DNA of 64,000 bases, from positions 317,711-381,710 of the forward strand of contig SJOL01013156.1 in assembly GCA_004794785.1 (NCBI GenBank), written 5' to 3'. Source of the stretch: Opisthorchis felineus. Its lineage: Eukaryota > Platyhelminthes > Trematoda > Opisthorchiida > Opisthorchiidae. This document shows, one piece after another, positions 34,363-48,564 of the stretch. The number at the start of each line of letters is the position of its first letter. The first letter of the stretch is position 1. Position numbers and translations under genes: made by a program. The notes beneath the pieces were generated by a model that ran no database searches, was not told the origin of the DNA, and worked only from the letters and a program-made list of their open reading frames with translations.

Positions 34363-37300
34363 CTTCATTGCTTGTATCCTACAGCCTTAAACTGACGTTC
34401 AAACAAGCTGATGTATTTTGAACCGGATACAGTTTAAGGTAGTCATCTATTGTCAAGACAAATTCCCTCAGTCCGTCTGTGAAAAATTTTGAAATCATAC
34501 CTTAATCAACGCATCGAATACCGATTACCTACTTGTTTCAGCAAGAATGTAATTTAGTCTTCGCCAAGAAAACTGGCCCGAAACTGCAAGCAACCTTCTA
34601 AGGCCATCTTCAATCAGGCAGATTCATATATATATTAGTTAGAGAATTCGGGTTAATAAATTCTACGGAATAACCCAATCATGCTGGAATGTATACGTTG
34701 TTATTGTGCTCTAATCTTAGTTGGTGGTCCACGCTGGTCAACATTAAACTTCGTTGTGTGCAAACAACGCGCATGTTGGATTGGTTGTGTGAAAAAAATG
34801 CACCGGAGATTGATCGGGGAGTGGTTCGGTGAGATTGGGAGAAAGTAGTAGAGTATGCATGTCATCGAGGACAGTATGTGCGGAGTAAAGGATCTCGACC
34901 TCATGGTTTCGATTGATTCTCAGTGATCTTAGGATACTTGCTGGAAGAAATTTAGTTCACAGGCGCTAAGTTTCCATCTGTTGTGATATCAACGGGGGCG
35001 CACATTTTTAAGCAAAGCTCATCAAACAAGGTCGATTTGGGCTAAATGCGGTTAAAATCATACTGAGAAGCGAGCAACGGTGAGAGACAGCAAAACAGCT
35101 CGGAGCCATCGGGTGGTTTCCCAAAAGTCTAGAAGAGTAAAAACAAGTAAGAACAGTTTCCAGTGTATCCATGACGAGATCTACCTGAAAAAGTAGAATA
35201 GTTCTGGGATATAAGGAATGAAGTTCCGAACAACTAGTTGTCAGTGCAGGACGCGCGAATCCCAGTTGGTGGTACAATCAGAAGCGACTATTTTTCTGTG
35301 ACGAGCCAAGTAAATTCTCGGGACTACCATATCACGCACGAGAGAAACATATTTCTTGTACAAATAGCTAGATATAGCTCCGCAAAACTTAAAACGTTAA
35401 CGGAAACAGTATGTTAGTGATGAGAATAACCTATGGGTAAATAAGCTTGGAAGCTTTGGATTTTAGTGGTGTGGGAGACCAGAAGGAAGACAAAAAATGC
35501 ACAGATGTCCTCAACCAGATCCCCCAATTAGGGACAGTTATTCCAGTTTGAAACTTCATGTCCATGAGGATAGATAAATACTTCTTACACATAATATTGT
35601 ACGGTGCAAACCAGTCTCCCACGAATCTCAAATAAAAAGCTTTTATTTAGTTCTTCTGAAAGCCGTTATCTCCTTCTGCAAACTTCTCACCAGTTTGGAG
35701 CAGTGGTATTCACATATGTTGTACAATATTGTACCAGCCATTCACAAATTTTGTTATCACTACAGTGAATATCTGGTTAAGTTTTGCACGGGCACTCAAC
35801 TTAGGCTCAGACTTAGGCTACAAAATCAAGGCAGTCGTATATTTGTCACATCCTGTGAACTGCTGTTAATGGATTCCGCGTACATGTCATTGATAAAATG
35901 GAGCTGCTGATGAATTCAGGCAATGAATTTGAAACAAATTCTGTGGTTCCACTTTTCTTGTGCAGTCATATCAAATTTTCAATGCAGAATCGCTTAGAAC
36001 TTGATAGTGTCTTCATCAGTGTCCTATCTGTTTTCGGTATTTACGGGCCCCATTCTGTCGGTATACCTCACCACTACACGCCGGATCTGCTTCACGAAAG
36101 TCACAGTAGGAAATAGTATTCAACCAGTTATGCGTCTACTTCCGAACAGCACGCCTGTCGGTCCGAGAATGACGCATACATGAGCACGGTGACTGACAGA
36201 ACCACCTCACTTCTAGGTAGTCCTGAGCTTTCTCGATTCTGTGAGCAGCTAACAAATTAGCTCAGCTTTTGCTTCGTCACCTGGTATAGATCAGTATAGA
36301 TCAGATCACTGACAGATCTTCTCACCCCAGATGAGGCGTTTCAGACGACAGAAGTGGAAGGCTAATAGTTGTGGTTGGCGCAACTGAAGAACTGTCCATC
36401 AAAGCCCATCATAAAGAACGTGGAAAGTTCATGGGGGGCTGTATATCAGGAGGCTTTTGGGAAACCGTGTTTTTCGTGGATGCTGACATATGCCGTAGTG
36501 ATTTTCGAGATATCGAGAAAATAAACTGAGACCTCACTATTCCTCCTAACCTCTTCCATGCTGTCAGTACCACATGCTGTTTTCGTATCAGGCCATTTCC
36601 ATGTGAGACAAATATTCGCGTCTCGCTAGACTGAAAAAAATCAGCTCGCTGATGACTGCATCCCCACTAAGAGAGGACCTTCCTGGATGCAGGACGAGTC
36701 TCAATGGCCATACGGCTCTTCTGAAAGACCTGAGTTATGGGAAATAAGCCTAGGCATACATGAAATCTGAGCGAAATTTGTTAAACCCAGTCAGCTCTGC
36801 CGAACACTGGTCTCAAAAGGAAGGTTAGGACAATACTGCTACTACCCGATAGACGTTTCGCCTTAAATCCCGTTGCACAATCAAACAGTTGTGACGAAGA
36901 GAGGCTAGATAGCACTACCAGTAACGAAGTTACTTTCTTCGACGTAACGACTCTGCGTATTAGGAGATTTCATCATGAGTTTAACTCTATTGATTTTGGG
37001 AGACAAACTCAGTCAAAGAACGCGATCTACTTTGAAACACTGGGTCCCCTTGAGCCATTGCATCAATACAAACTGAATGCACATCAAGAGAAGGTAGTGG
37101 TTTGTTTAACCCACTCAGCCGCCAGACACAAAATGTGTACATTTTATATGAAAGGGTCGGTGAAAGATGCTGAACGAATAGATATGTAAGGGTGGAAGCC
37201 AGCAGTTAATTGACCGTGGCAACCAGCTTTCAAGAGCCTTCTTGAGCTCCTGACTGGCTGATGAAATATGATCACTATGAATTCAGCTAAGTAAATAAGC

Positions 37301-39035
37301 CCTGGGTTATGGATGGAAGTTTCGGATCTGTTCAGTAATGAGCCTTCTTCTCATGGTTTACAGCTGGTTGCTGAGGTGTCTAACGGGAACTGTAACATCC
37401 CACGATATCCCGTTTCCATCTATCTGTTTCATTTGAATGGTTTATCAAGCTCATTCCTCCAAGGCTAGAAATTATTTTGCAGTCTACAAGGCTTCGTTGA
37501 AGTGGTAATGGATCACGGAATAAAGCCTTAACTGAGACCACCCCCGAGAAAGGCCAAAATAATCCTTCCCCTTGACGACCACTCTATCAGGGGATTACTC
37601 CACATTTGCACTCAGCGCCTACTGATGAAACACGCTTGCGTGCAAAGTGCGTTTTTCATAATCACCTTGTCTCTGGAAAATGCGACGAGCACCGGGGTCC
37701 TCAGTTTAGTTTGAGTAAACTTTGAAGTTTTACACGAGGCAGGAACTAATTTATGCTCTGCGGTATTTCCTTGCCACGAGACCCTCGATCGTCATGCCTC
37801 CTAATTTATTTTTTTACCTTTTTTACGTACTCGCATTTTTATTAGTAGTATGGCAGCAGGTCATCAACTGCCTTGTTCATTTGGGCGCAAAGGTTGAGCA
37901 TGCTGTTCATTGGATCTGGTCAGTAATAAATAGATAAAATTCTGTCTTAAATGGTCTATAACCATGCGCTGTGCCTGCTCTGAGTGGTTTATATGGATGC
38001 TGATTCGAAGTAAGCGAACCCCATAGCAAAATACTAAACTATAGTCTTGTGAAAACAGTATCACCTCTATGACACTGCTTTGGAAATTTTGTTACTGAAC
38101 GCATTGGATATGATAGTCACGCGACTCTCGGTAGTGTAGTTCTCTTCTTATGAGAATAAAAAATCTGGGGCACAAGACGCTGCCCTATTCGTTTTATTAG
38201 ATGAGAAGGAGATTTTCCGGTTTACGAACTGAATGAAACAAATACAACAAGGAAGCCAGATGTTTTTTTCGGTGACGAAACTTATCCATTACAGTCAGTA
38301 GGAGTAAGTACTGTATGAATGTTTTCAGTAGTCTAGGTTTCAGCGAACAAAATGAATGAGAGTACACCACTTTACGAAGAAAAATAACTACAGGGTAATT
38401 AAATAAAAGGTGCAGGGGATCACCTCAGTGGATCCCATGAGGATTAGGGAGGACGTTCGGTCACCCGGTGTTGTTCCTATAGTCCTATCAAAAGTCTTGA
38501 TGGGCTCCATGTCGGCCTTAATTTATTAATGTAAAGCCACAGTTGTTTCTAAGCGTAAAACTCGTCGTTGGCCGCTGTTTACATAGTTTGCGTCTCAGGG
38601 GTGTATCAGCTACTTGTGAGCAAAAAGGGACTGCAGTCTGTTCTGTAGGAGCTGTTTGGATGTCCTCAGCGCGCTCACAGACGGCTCTTGGAATCCGAAA
38701 ATTCTAGAGAGCACAGAAGAATATGTTTTGGACCAGTTTCCTTATTTCCACGAGAGTTTAGCGGTCGTGTGACAGTATTTTTAAACAATTTTTCAAGTAG
38801 CTCCTCAACATTCGGCACCAGTGAGGTTGAAATAGAAATTGGCGAGGTCTAAGGAGGGACGCCTCAAAGGTGCACATCTTGTTATTTGCTAGCATCATTC
38901 CCATATGACTCTCGTTCCAGGTGAATGCACGAGGAATGAGCCCTTTTATGAGGGTTGGAATGTTTGTCTCCGCAGATTATTTTGCCTTATTCTCTGACAC
39001 GGTGATGACGCTAGATGCGGCATTTGAGTGTGAAA
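34363..39035. other. intergenic stretch, no recognised gene
   Basis: Nearly 4.7 kb with short frames only. Points noted: short direct repeats TATAGATCAG at 36285-36306 and CTTAGGCTCAGA/CTTAGGCTACAA near 35800, and a hydrophobic 71-codon frame at 37722-37937 with one probable membrane segment (LFFYLFYVLAFLLVVW) and no known family. Confidence 0.4.
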
Positions 39036-39539
39036 TTAATGATGCTTACTGAGTGGTTTGTCCTGAAGAGAGTCGTTAATTAAATATTCGTAATGTCTAG
39101 TTAGTTTTTTGTCCTTCAAGGTAGGGTAGGGGCTGGAAAGGAGCCAGATACCAGTCCGGTGTGTGCCACACACAGTCATGCCGGAAAATGTTTGTCCCAT
39201 GGGAGTTTTCTCCAGGTATCCGGGTGATATAAGTTTGCTGGACATATGGTCTGGTCTGAGGACACCAAGAAGTGCGATGATAAATGAGATATTGTACATA
39301 GATCGGAGGTGATGTGTACAGACAAATCGTTTTTTTCGGCGCATCTGTGTGGGAAGGAGATTTTTCCTATGGTGATACCGGTGTACGGGATACCAGGTTC
39401 TACTGAGCGGTGAGAGATGGTACCCTCCCATAAACTTTTCAAGGATCTTCCCTTCGGTATATGCGGTTAACTCTCCGTCTAACAACTGGTCGGCTACCGT
39501 TCCACTAGTGACTGTACTGTTGATTTTCCCACATCTCAC
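39036..39539 (-). CDS. unrecognised 167-codon open frame (candidate exon)
   Basis: This is the longest stop-free frame outside the retroelements (167 codons). It is basic, with a KLISPGYLEKTP stretch in the C-terminal half. I see no known motif, signal peptide or repeat. Another frame on the same strand (39176-39442) is also open, which weakens the case for either. It may be a gene remnant or chance. Confidence 0.25.
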   Translation of the reverse strand: MRCGKINSTVTSGTVADQLLDGELTAYTEGKILEKFMGGYHLSPLSRTWYPVHRYHHRKNLLPTQMRRKKRFVCTHHLRSMYNISFIIALLGVLRPDHMSSKLISPGYLEKTPMGQTFSGMTVCGTHRTGIWLLSSPYPTLKDKKLTRHYEYLINDSLQDKPLSKHH

Positions 39540-39610
39540 TTTTTCTGGTTAAGGCTGTGTAACTGCAGTAGGTGCCCCAGAGGATTCCGCAGAATAGCCA
39601 GTCGAATTGG

Positions 39611-40061
39611 CTAATCAGATGTCTTCGTGGACAAATCTTCGTCTAATATCTCTGCTTTCGCAATCCATTTGAAGAAGTCGTAACTCAGCAGGCTTAACGG
39701 CACTTCCACACGGTGCGTGTGGGGGAATTTCACACTGAGAAACTTCGTCTGCTTCTGACAGCAGAAGAAACTTACTCCGACCTCCGACTTCTCGTCTAGC
39801 ATGAGCTGAATGTCTCATAGAGAGGTTACACAGGAGTTTAACGAGGGTGAGCGTTATTACTGGTTCGGGGTTACTCAGGTCATCCATACTTCCTTCATCT
39901 GTCTTGCTGGTAGACGGGTACTTCTTTGAAGAGGGTTTGGATCTTTGTATAATATGTTCGTACTGCAGAAGGCTGGAGCAGTTGAATGAACTCCGTTCGT
40001 AGAATTTGAAGACACTAACAAGAACAAATAACCAATAAATTGACAAAGTTAACTGATTCAA
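39611..40061 (-). CDS. unrecognised open region with a possible 41-bp mini-intron
   Basis: Two overlapping minus-strand frames have protein-like composition. One (40061-39615) is acidic and serine-rich near SMDDLSNPEP. The other (39802-39611) carries KFLSVKFPHTHRVEVPLSLL and YDFFKWIAKAEILDED. A consensus donor GTAAGT lies near 39772, and AG acceptors follow after 21 and 41 bp, like the mini-introns of the PAFAH1B gene. No family is recognised and I could not find a splice that joins both frames cleanly, so this is a weak gene candidate. Confidence 0.25.
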
Positions 40062-43000
40062 TATCGACTACCTGTCTAAAAATAGTCTGTTGGATCCGGT
40101 AGCCTGTGTCAGAAAGGCCACCAGCCATGTTGCAAAGAACCGGTTAACATACAGTTAACATACGGATTTATGGGCTTGCCCTCTGCCTCCAGCATCAGCT
40201 TACAGGAGAAATAATAAAAAAAATTGCCGTCTTTACGAAGGATCCTTTTGTCAAAAAGTCACTTGGGCCAAATTTAACAAACTACTCATTGACAGAGGTT
40301 CAAGTGGCTAACCCCAAATGTACAGAGCAATACAAAGTATTGGTGTACAAAGTTTGTCATAGGAACTAGAGAATTTGTCAAAATTTCCTAGTTGACTTCG
40401 AACGACGGAGCTCTCCGTGGAATATAACTGTGTGTGCAAACCGAACAAATTCAGATCGAACAAAGGCAGTCCGACTATTGATTTGTTGTTGTTCTTTAGC
40501 CGTTCGTGCATCGATCCATGCTACCAACTAGCTTGGTATGTTTTTTCATGAAAAACGAGACGAGTGACCGGTGGTGCCATTTGTTTCTGCTTCAGTGACT
40601 GTCATCTCATCTTTTGCTACCCGAAGCTGGGCACGGAAATTAAGGTACTGTTTTTCAGCAGTCTGCCAAGTTTGCACTGGCAATCTAATCTTACCTACTG
40701 AGCAGCAAGAACCATTCCCCGACTGGAATCTCTCTGGCAGGCAAACCGACGTATCTCACCCTGCCGTCTGCATACGAAAATTTTGCACATTCGTTATGAA
40801 CACCCTATCATTTTGCTTCTCAAATGTACGGAAGACACTAAGCCCAGTTCAGGGCTCAAAACATCGGATAAGAGGCACTTAAGGTTGCACACAGTGCAGT
40901 GGAAAATCGGTTGAGCTCACAAGACGATATCTTCAGACCGATCTCGAGAAAATTTGAGACCCGCGTCAAGAAATCTTACAAATGATAAGGCGATACGCTC
41001 CCAGGATTGGAAGTTATCTGAACTTTAAAAAATTTAGGGTTCATGGGGGAGAGCTTAACGTACATTGGTGCGGTCGGTGAGGGCTTATCCATTTTTTGTT
41101 TTGTTTCATTTTGTGCTGTGGCACCACAGTTGTTGGAGAAACGACTGATATCTCGTGGTTTTGCCCATATTCACTTTGTGTATTTGTCGTGGAATATAGG
41201 ACGTCAGTATTTTAACTATGGGTGGTGTCGTGAGAGTCAAACTGTTGAATAATCTTTCCTTTGTTATATCTATTCAGCCGATCTATAAATCTATAAAACT
41301 GCCGCGATCTCGTTCAAGTTCCAAACTTCAGTGGCTGTATAAAGTCCTTGAGTTGCCAACACAACATTACTTCTAACGTTCTCCATTTAGTTATGTGGAA
41401 AGTAAGTGGTAAGCAATGATATTTTTATATTGTATTGATCATTCTGTTAAGAGAACACACTCCAAAAGACCTCTTCTCCTCAGCCAGCGTTTCCAGCATT
41501 CCCTCCGGATTATCTCTCCCTGAAAAGACTACGGGTTTTCAAAGTAACCCTTAATTCAGTCATATTATGAGGGAAATGAACTTTGGGTGCTTGCAGTTGA
41601 ACAAGACCATGGTATCCAAAAGAAAATGGTCAATGGACAGAAAAAAACACATGTTTATGCCGCTATATAATTGGTAAGAATTCCAAGTGATAGACACGTG
41701 AAGATCTTAAGGACTCACTGTAGCAGAATTCAGTTGCCACGATATTACTGATTTTTGATAAGAAGTAGATTTTAACCTAACGTCCGTTTTTGCACATATA
41801 TATAACTGTTCTCACTACACATTTAAAGACCAGACACTCAGGATGCTTTCCTGACAACTTCAGAGAAATAAGTGGCAATCAATTTACTGGTATAGTTAGG
41901 AACTTCTGTTGGTTAGGGTGGGAGTATTTGTTGTTAACGTGCGAGCCGGTGACGTCTACTTGATTGGTGATGTAATTTTTACAAACCAGTTCCAAAAGAC
42001 AACGTGTGACTTCTGCCATATACTGCATGTGGTGATTCTCATGGCTAAACAAATAACGCCGCAGCGATTGGAGCAGCGTTTGACTAACAATGAAGCTCAT
42101 CGGTATACTTGAAGTGAGTTGCACTGTCATAAATTGTATGGGTGCTAGTTTTGGGAAATCTCACCGATTTATTATGTCTGACTTAAAACTCGGTCAACCC
42201 TGTAACTTATTCACTTATTTTGATGAAGCTTTTGTGTCATAATTGAAAAGTTCCCAGTAATATATCCACCAACTGCTTACAAAACCGCCCTGAAACGAGG
42301 ACTATTCATTCGTTTCCAAGCATCTTACAATTGACTGAATGACCTGGGTACTGTCGTTTTCAACAGGGACTGCCAAAAAGAGCTGTAAACTAGGAGATCT
42401 TCCTCGAAGTGACCTCAAAGCACTTGCAAATTCCTATAAAAGTTATACGATATCTGATGGTATTCATTTACTACCCACAAGAAAACCACCTTCGAACCGC
42501 TGGTTTATGAAGACCAGATTTTTTCACCGACGTGGATTTGAAGGCAGGATTTAGACTTCTGCACGATTTCATTTTGCTTTCAATGGAGCATTTGGGAAGT
42601 TCACAGCCATTCAACACCCACAAAAATAGTTGTCTTCAACCCTGGTTCCCGATAAAGAGCTAAACTTGAAAAAAGCTTGCTTCTACGCAAGTTTTTTTGA
42701 ACTGTGCATCAGGTCACACTGGACGTATGACCGGAAAGTTCGGTCAGCCAATTAGGGAACAGATTTCACACTGGCCTGAAGAAAGATAGCCATAGTCTGC
42801 TTCAGGGTGCAGTATTTGGGAAACAGTCACAACAAAGTAAGTCTTCTATGCGTATCTAAGAACACCATGAGATCCAACTCGATCATTTCGACCTAAAACT
42901 CTTGCAGTGATCGAGTTACTTGCAAGACAAATTAGGTATTGCTATTGGTAGGCGAAAAGTCTGCTGTGTGTCGTAAATCAACCTAGCGTCCCACGAGCTC

Positions 43001-43924
43001 GTGACACCTTAATGTTTATTGGTGTCCATTCCCCTACAAAAACACCTAGACCTATAGCCAAAAATGCGCATAGGTGGGCATAATACTACTCCCCACACGA
43101 ACAAACGTCCCCAGTTGACGACATTTTACTTTTTTGCTTTGAGTCTTATGCGAATTTCAATTTAAGGGACTTGAACTAAACCGGAATGCGTCTGTGGTAC
43201 TCTTCAATCAATCGATTCAACCCAGAATACCTTACCTTGCCTTTATTGCCATCTGACTATACTTTATTTACTCTTAGTATGCCTATAAAATCCAAAACAA
43301 ACAGATTTATCTGCATCATCATGCTTTAATACAACATCCACCGGTCCTGTGAACACTGGTGTGTGCTGAGGACAGAACTCGTCTGTTTTCGTTACCAACT
43401 AAAGTCGACGAGGTATTAGTGTCGTAGTTAAATACCAGACTGCTCGAAATTTGCTTTTCATCCGCCTTTGGTGAATATCTGTTAACTGAACTTTTCATGA
43501 CTTACCATGCCAGTGCACTTGATGCTTATGCGCACACTTCAGCAACAGTTCGAGGAACTGCACAGATGATGGAATAAAAAAGCTTTCCTACTCGATAACG
43601 TGTGTACCCGAAACCCGCTCTGTGTCATATTAGCTTGGTATCTATCTGCGGTGTGGCCTTAAAAACCAGCGTACAGTTAGGCAGTACAACAGAAAACCGC
43701 ATATTATCCCGGGCTGGAGCGGCTGACTTAAACACTTGATAAACACTGTCTGGGAGTTATTTAGACCCACATTTTAAATGTTCAAACTGTCCGGCATAAA
43801 AGGGTTGCAGAATGCTCCCAGTGAAGCTAGTCAAAGAAAATTAACAGACATGCTTTTCTAAAACCCCGTAGGGAAGTGTCGTTCGTCCTCCTTCACACAT
43901 CAAAGGAGAACGAACCAGATGCAT
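40062..43924. other. intergenic stretch, nothing recognised
   Basis: Only short frames on both strands. A direct repeat GTTAACATAC occurs twice at about 40142-40162. An imperfect hairpin lies at 42666-42701 (listed separately). Confidence 0.4.
42666..42701. repeat. short imperfect hairpin
   Basis: TTGAAAAAAGCTTGC pairs with GCAAGTTTTTTTGAA across the loop TTCTAC, 13 of 15 positions. It ends in a T-run on one strand. In a eukaryotic genome this has no obvious terminator role except for RNA polymerase III, and no polymerase III gene is seen next to it. Confidence 0.5.
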
Positions 43925-46900
43925 TTATTCTACAGAGTGTACCTCGCTAGTGTGAACGACAGTATTACTAGGTAAGCCCATTCTCGGCCTGAACCCAGCT
44001 GTCTGGTGCTTGATAACAACCCCTTGCGATCTTTGTTCATTGTGTTTAACTTGAAGAGTTGAAATAGAAAACCCTGAGGAAACACTTCCAGAAAACATAT
44101 TAGTCTCCCCGTCTTTCAAGTTGCCAACAAAAGTTACATCTGCGCGGGAGTTTCTCAACCAGAAATTGTATAGAGAAATACCCGCTGATTCTCAAACCAG
44201 CCCCTCCAGTTTGATCTTCGCACTACAGTAAAACTGAATAGCCTTTTGAAATGAACGTGAATTTCAATTTCACAGACATTTTCTTGCGTGCATTAGTTCC
44301 TAGTCAAGCGGATAGTTCAACATGAACCCCAGTCTTGAGGTCAAAGGGTGCATCAAAAGAGTTCAGTTTGTGCCAATAAATATTTATTTCACTGTTCAAA
44401 AGAAATCTATTCTGAACCCATCCACGTTGGTATGCCCTGATACGTACGTCTTAGCAACTTTGGGCGTTGCCCCAAACACCAATGGGTTCGAGATACACGA
44501 CATGCTATTGTCTTTCTAAAAGAAGAACAAGAATCCAATGAAGACGGTGAATTTGAGTGACCTCCACGTACATATACGTGCGTTTCTGGCTGCGCATTTG
44601 TGCGTGTGTATGTGCATTCTGGGCTATTGTCATTTCTCATGTCCTATCTAGTTCCATCGACGTGTGCCAGTTCCACGCCTCCGGAAGACAATACAACGTG
44701 CGCGTTGCGGTCCAGTTCCCACGCGACTCTTACGTGTTGAGTTTGTATTGTTCTCACGAAAGAATTGATTGGACAGGAGCCTAACTTTCGGCAGATAAGA
44801 CTAGAGAAATGTGGTGACACCGCTAGAGCGACTAATGAAATTGTTATTCCCTGACTGTCAACTTATTTCCCGCATGGAAAGCAAGTTCCAAACCCAGCAA
44901 CAGAACAGTGGAAGAAACGCGATGGTTGTTCACAACTGGACTGCTTCATGTACGTTAGAGGGATTTGTGAAGAATGGTAGAAAACGGTCAAGCGCCTAAT
45001 GGTCAAGCAAATTTATCTCGCTTACTAAAGCAGTGGAATTGTTTTGGTCAGCACATTTTATCGAAACTGTGCTCAACAGTCTACTACCAACGAGATATGA
45101 AATGTCTTTAATTACCTTGTGGTAAGTCACACGAATTGGGAGTAGGACAGACATAGAAGGGTGCTAAATGATTTTCTGTCTTATGCTTATGGATCAATAT
45201 ATACTTTGTTTGAAGTGGCCAACTGACTTGCTGTTGGCGTGACAAAGGGCGATAGGCGTATTGAACTGTTATCTGAACAAGTGTATTCAGCGCCACTATC
45301 CCTCCGATTCTAGCAAACTCACAGGAAACCGCATTTCCGAGTGGTGACTGAGGAATCCACTGAGAAGCTTCACTTCTCCGGGGTGTAGCTTGACCGGTAT
45401 GCGTCTTTAATGCCAGTTAGTTTTATGCCCGAGGAAGCACCAGTGGTAGCACCATTGCCTGTATCCTTTATTATTTATCAAGGATTTGCGACTATTAAAA
45501 AGTTGGTTGCACTGAAAAATAATATTCACAGTTGTTTTCCAACCTGACTTATGTATGATTCTCCAAATGAAATTTATCGGCCAAACAAGCAACAAAGTTG
45601 CTTTAGTGAACATGATTAACCACCATTAGGATGCATAATATACTTTGAATTGGCTATTATTCAAGGGTTATCCGAAAAATGTGTACTGATCGTGATTATC
45701 GACGAAAATACGAAAGTCCCGGAGAATTGTTATCTTTTCCACGGAATCAGTTTAGCGCTCTTCAGAAATGCCTTAACTGGCAACTCAAAGACAGGATCGA
45801 AAGCATTTTCCACCTAAGCACAATGTAGCCTTTTTGCTACCGTGCTAACACGGTTGTTAGGCCTGATTTATTAAAAGCATACAACTTATAGGTACGGAGT
45901 CCATCGACCAGATATCAAGATATTCATAGCCGAGCAAACCGTGCATCATATCATACCCCATAAGATAGCCATCATCCAGTCGGAATATATGTTTCTTCAC
46001 AAAATATTTCAAGCTTTATGCAAAGAAACATGCACTAGCACTAACTTTTCGTCACAAGTTGCATCACGTGATACTAAGGTTAGGATATCCATTCTACCCG
46101 GGCTCACAAAGTATTTCGAGGAGCGGCTACAAAATCTTACCGCGGAAAGCTTGACAGATGAAGTCAGGGAACCGAAGTTATCAATATTAGTGCCCAGACT
46201 GCGCAGCCTATCTAGGCTTGAATTGTCAAAAATCGTTGTACATATCTCTCCTAAACTTACAAGGAGGTGGTTTTATTCTAGCGAAAATCAACGAATTTGG
46301 ATAACAAAATCAGTTCCCGAAGGCATTGCGGCAGCCAAAGTTGATCACTGGAATTGTCTGTCGTCTTTCCAACAGTATTAGACAACAACAAGATCTAATA
46401 CTGTTTGGTAAAGATGCCAAGCTATTCCTTACACGTCCGCCGATCATTTTTATATGCTCAATCCTCCCAGAAACTCTTATTGCTCCTTGGACCCCCGAGT
46501 TTTGGTACAGCGTTTTTGTTGGTGCGAATTTTATTGGTCGTTTCAATCGTACTAACGACTTTTTTCGCTGACCATTTAACTATCAACTATTTTTCCCTCG
46601 CCCTGTCCCACAGTTCACTTTCTGGGTGTAATTAAAAAAAATCACTTACAGTTGTTGTTTGGGCATGAAAAGTTCATGATGTTCCATCTCTTCGTTTCTG
46701 AGGAGCACCTCACTCTGTAAGTCTGGATTAGACCTCACATTAATTGACTCAGACGACCTTCAAAAAACGAAAATGTTTCAGGGAAATATGAAATGCGAAA
46801 TTTTGAAGGAATAATCTACCAATGTGAACATGTACTGGGCGAGATTGTAAGCTATTTATGTCTTACCTTACACAAAAATTAGACTGAAGTATTAGCATCA

Positions 46901-47662
46901 GGCCTAAAATTGCTAATACCGCGCAATTAAGACTTACCAACTGTAAAAAAGAAGTACACCTAAACAATCTATACCGTTAGGCAAAATAACCAGTGGTCAA
47001 GTTACCTACTACCCTTCAACATCTCAAAACAGGCCCGGTGAACGCCCACTGCACTTATCAACGCACCTCATTCTATCTTAAGGGCTTACTCACCAAGGTT
47101 CTAACACGTCCAGGTAGGAATATCCGATTGATACTCAGGAACACAAACAATCACGTTGACAACACGTCTAACTTTTTATGCTACGCAACGGAGTGTCATA
47201 AGACGGACGAGAAGAACTGGATTGTTCACAAAAGAAAAGTACCTCAATGACTGAGAAACCGAAGGTGCATTAGGCAGAAAGACCCTGAACGCTTGGGACC
47301 CGCAGAAACATCAGTACCTCAATTAAATGAATTCCCTAATATACACTGTCCCGGATATGACTTATTCACACTGACCATGCAGTAGACCATTTGCGACTCA
47401 CGCTACCCGAATTTATATACAGACATTGTGTACGTGCATAGTTCACAGACCGCTTTCGATTTAATCGACTCGATTTGGCAAAGAACTATAATTGACTTGT
47501 GTAATTCGAGCTGTGATGCTGGAATCTACTTCGCTATGTCTACCATGCACCCGTAGTACACAGTTAAAGTTCAGTGGTACTACTCATGAGCAATAAAAGC
47601 TAGTTGCATGGGTTCACCACTTCGACCTCCTTTAGCCATCTTCTTTACGGGTAGTTCCCCTT
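43925..47662. other. intergenic stretch with weak open frames
   Basis: Open frames at 43925-44158 (minus), 44811-44999 (plus) and 45941-46381 (plus, 146 codons) have protein-like composition but no recognisable domain. The minus frame at 43925 ends in GTAGAATAAATG, which overlaps an AATAAA. None is supported well enough to call a gene. Confidence 0.3.
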
Positions 47663-47830
47663 TTAATCTGACTCTAAATCAGTTTCAAATAGGTTGACGC
47701 CAGGATGATATTTATCTGTGGTCACCGGCTCCCAGTAGACTACTGATGGGTGCCTCATACAGCCCAACAGCACATATCCGTCTGTTGATTCACTGAGAAA
47801 CAATGGTCTGTAAGCTGCCTTCATTCCCTG
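47663..47830 (-). CDS. candidate terminal exon, unrecognised protein
   Basis: On the minus strand an open frame reads from GGA ATG AAG GCA to a TAA at about 47663. It includes the protein-like segments AYRPLFLSESTDGYVLLGC and HPSVVYWEPVTTDKYHPG. Upstream is TACTAAC, a good branch-point consensus, then a T-rich run and AG acceptors (CTCAAG and CCCAG). The combination suggests a last exon. I do not recognise the family, and no upstream exon is proven. Confidence 0.3.
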   Translation of the reverse strand, partial: QGMKAAYRPLFLSESTDGYVLLGCMRHPSVVYWEPVTTDKYHPGVNLFETDLESD

Positions 47831-48204
47831 GGCTTGAGTCACAAAATGAACATCGAACCCCACGAAAAATTAAAATGGACAGGTTAGTACAATAACACTA
47901 GCAGCTTTATTGCCAGAGCACACAAACGAAGCTTAGTTAGCTAACTGGTAAATATGATTGGAAGCATTCGCTCTCCTGATATTCTAGACAAAACCTTGAT
48001 AGAAAGCATATGCAGCCACAACCCGTAACAGAAACATAGCTCACCGTCTACCAGAAGTTAGTGCTTCAGAGTAAATGACATTTTGGATAAAGCAGTCATA
48101 TCAAAGAATCTTTAATGTTGCTGAACTAAGGGTTTTGCTTTATGGTTCACCATTGCTCAGTTAGAATCTCAGAGACAAGTCATCCTTCCTCAGCTCAGCT
48201 CCAA

Positions 48205-48365
48205 CTCAAGGTAGTTCACTGGAAATCCCATGGTTCGAACCCAACCTCGTTTTTGTCAGCCCTCCTATCCAGACCCGGGCAACACAACAGTGTCTCAGAT
48301 CTCGTACTTTCATTCAGTTGCAAGGCCGGTATTCATCAAAAGGCTGTCACGGGCGAATTTATTGT
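48205..48365 (+). repeat. tRNA-derived SINE, family T1, copy 4 (degenerate)
   Basis: CCCATGGTTCGAACCCAACC keeps the B box. The body parts CTCCTATCCAGACCCGGGCA and CAGATCTCGTACTTTCATTC parallel the other copies. The A box is not readable. The longer frame here (48142-48399) comes from the repeat. Confidence 0.7.
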
Positions 48366-48564
48366 CTATCAAGTAAACTACGGCAAATTTTCGATCTGAT
48401 CTGATGACCTAACAACACGTTTATTTTGTACAGTTGACGGAAGCCCACATTCGTTATGATGATAATCAAGCTTCCTTGTAACCTGTTGAACAATTTAAAA
48501 TACGTCCAACTTGGGTTCAAATAGAACATAAGGTTAACCGAAACTCGGGGACTGCGCCTGCCTG

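Noticed and set aside
42666..42701. Hairpin with T-run as a transcription terminator
   Set aside because: Intrinsic terminators are bacterial features and everything else here is eukaryotic; no polymerase III gene precedes it.
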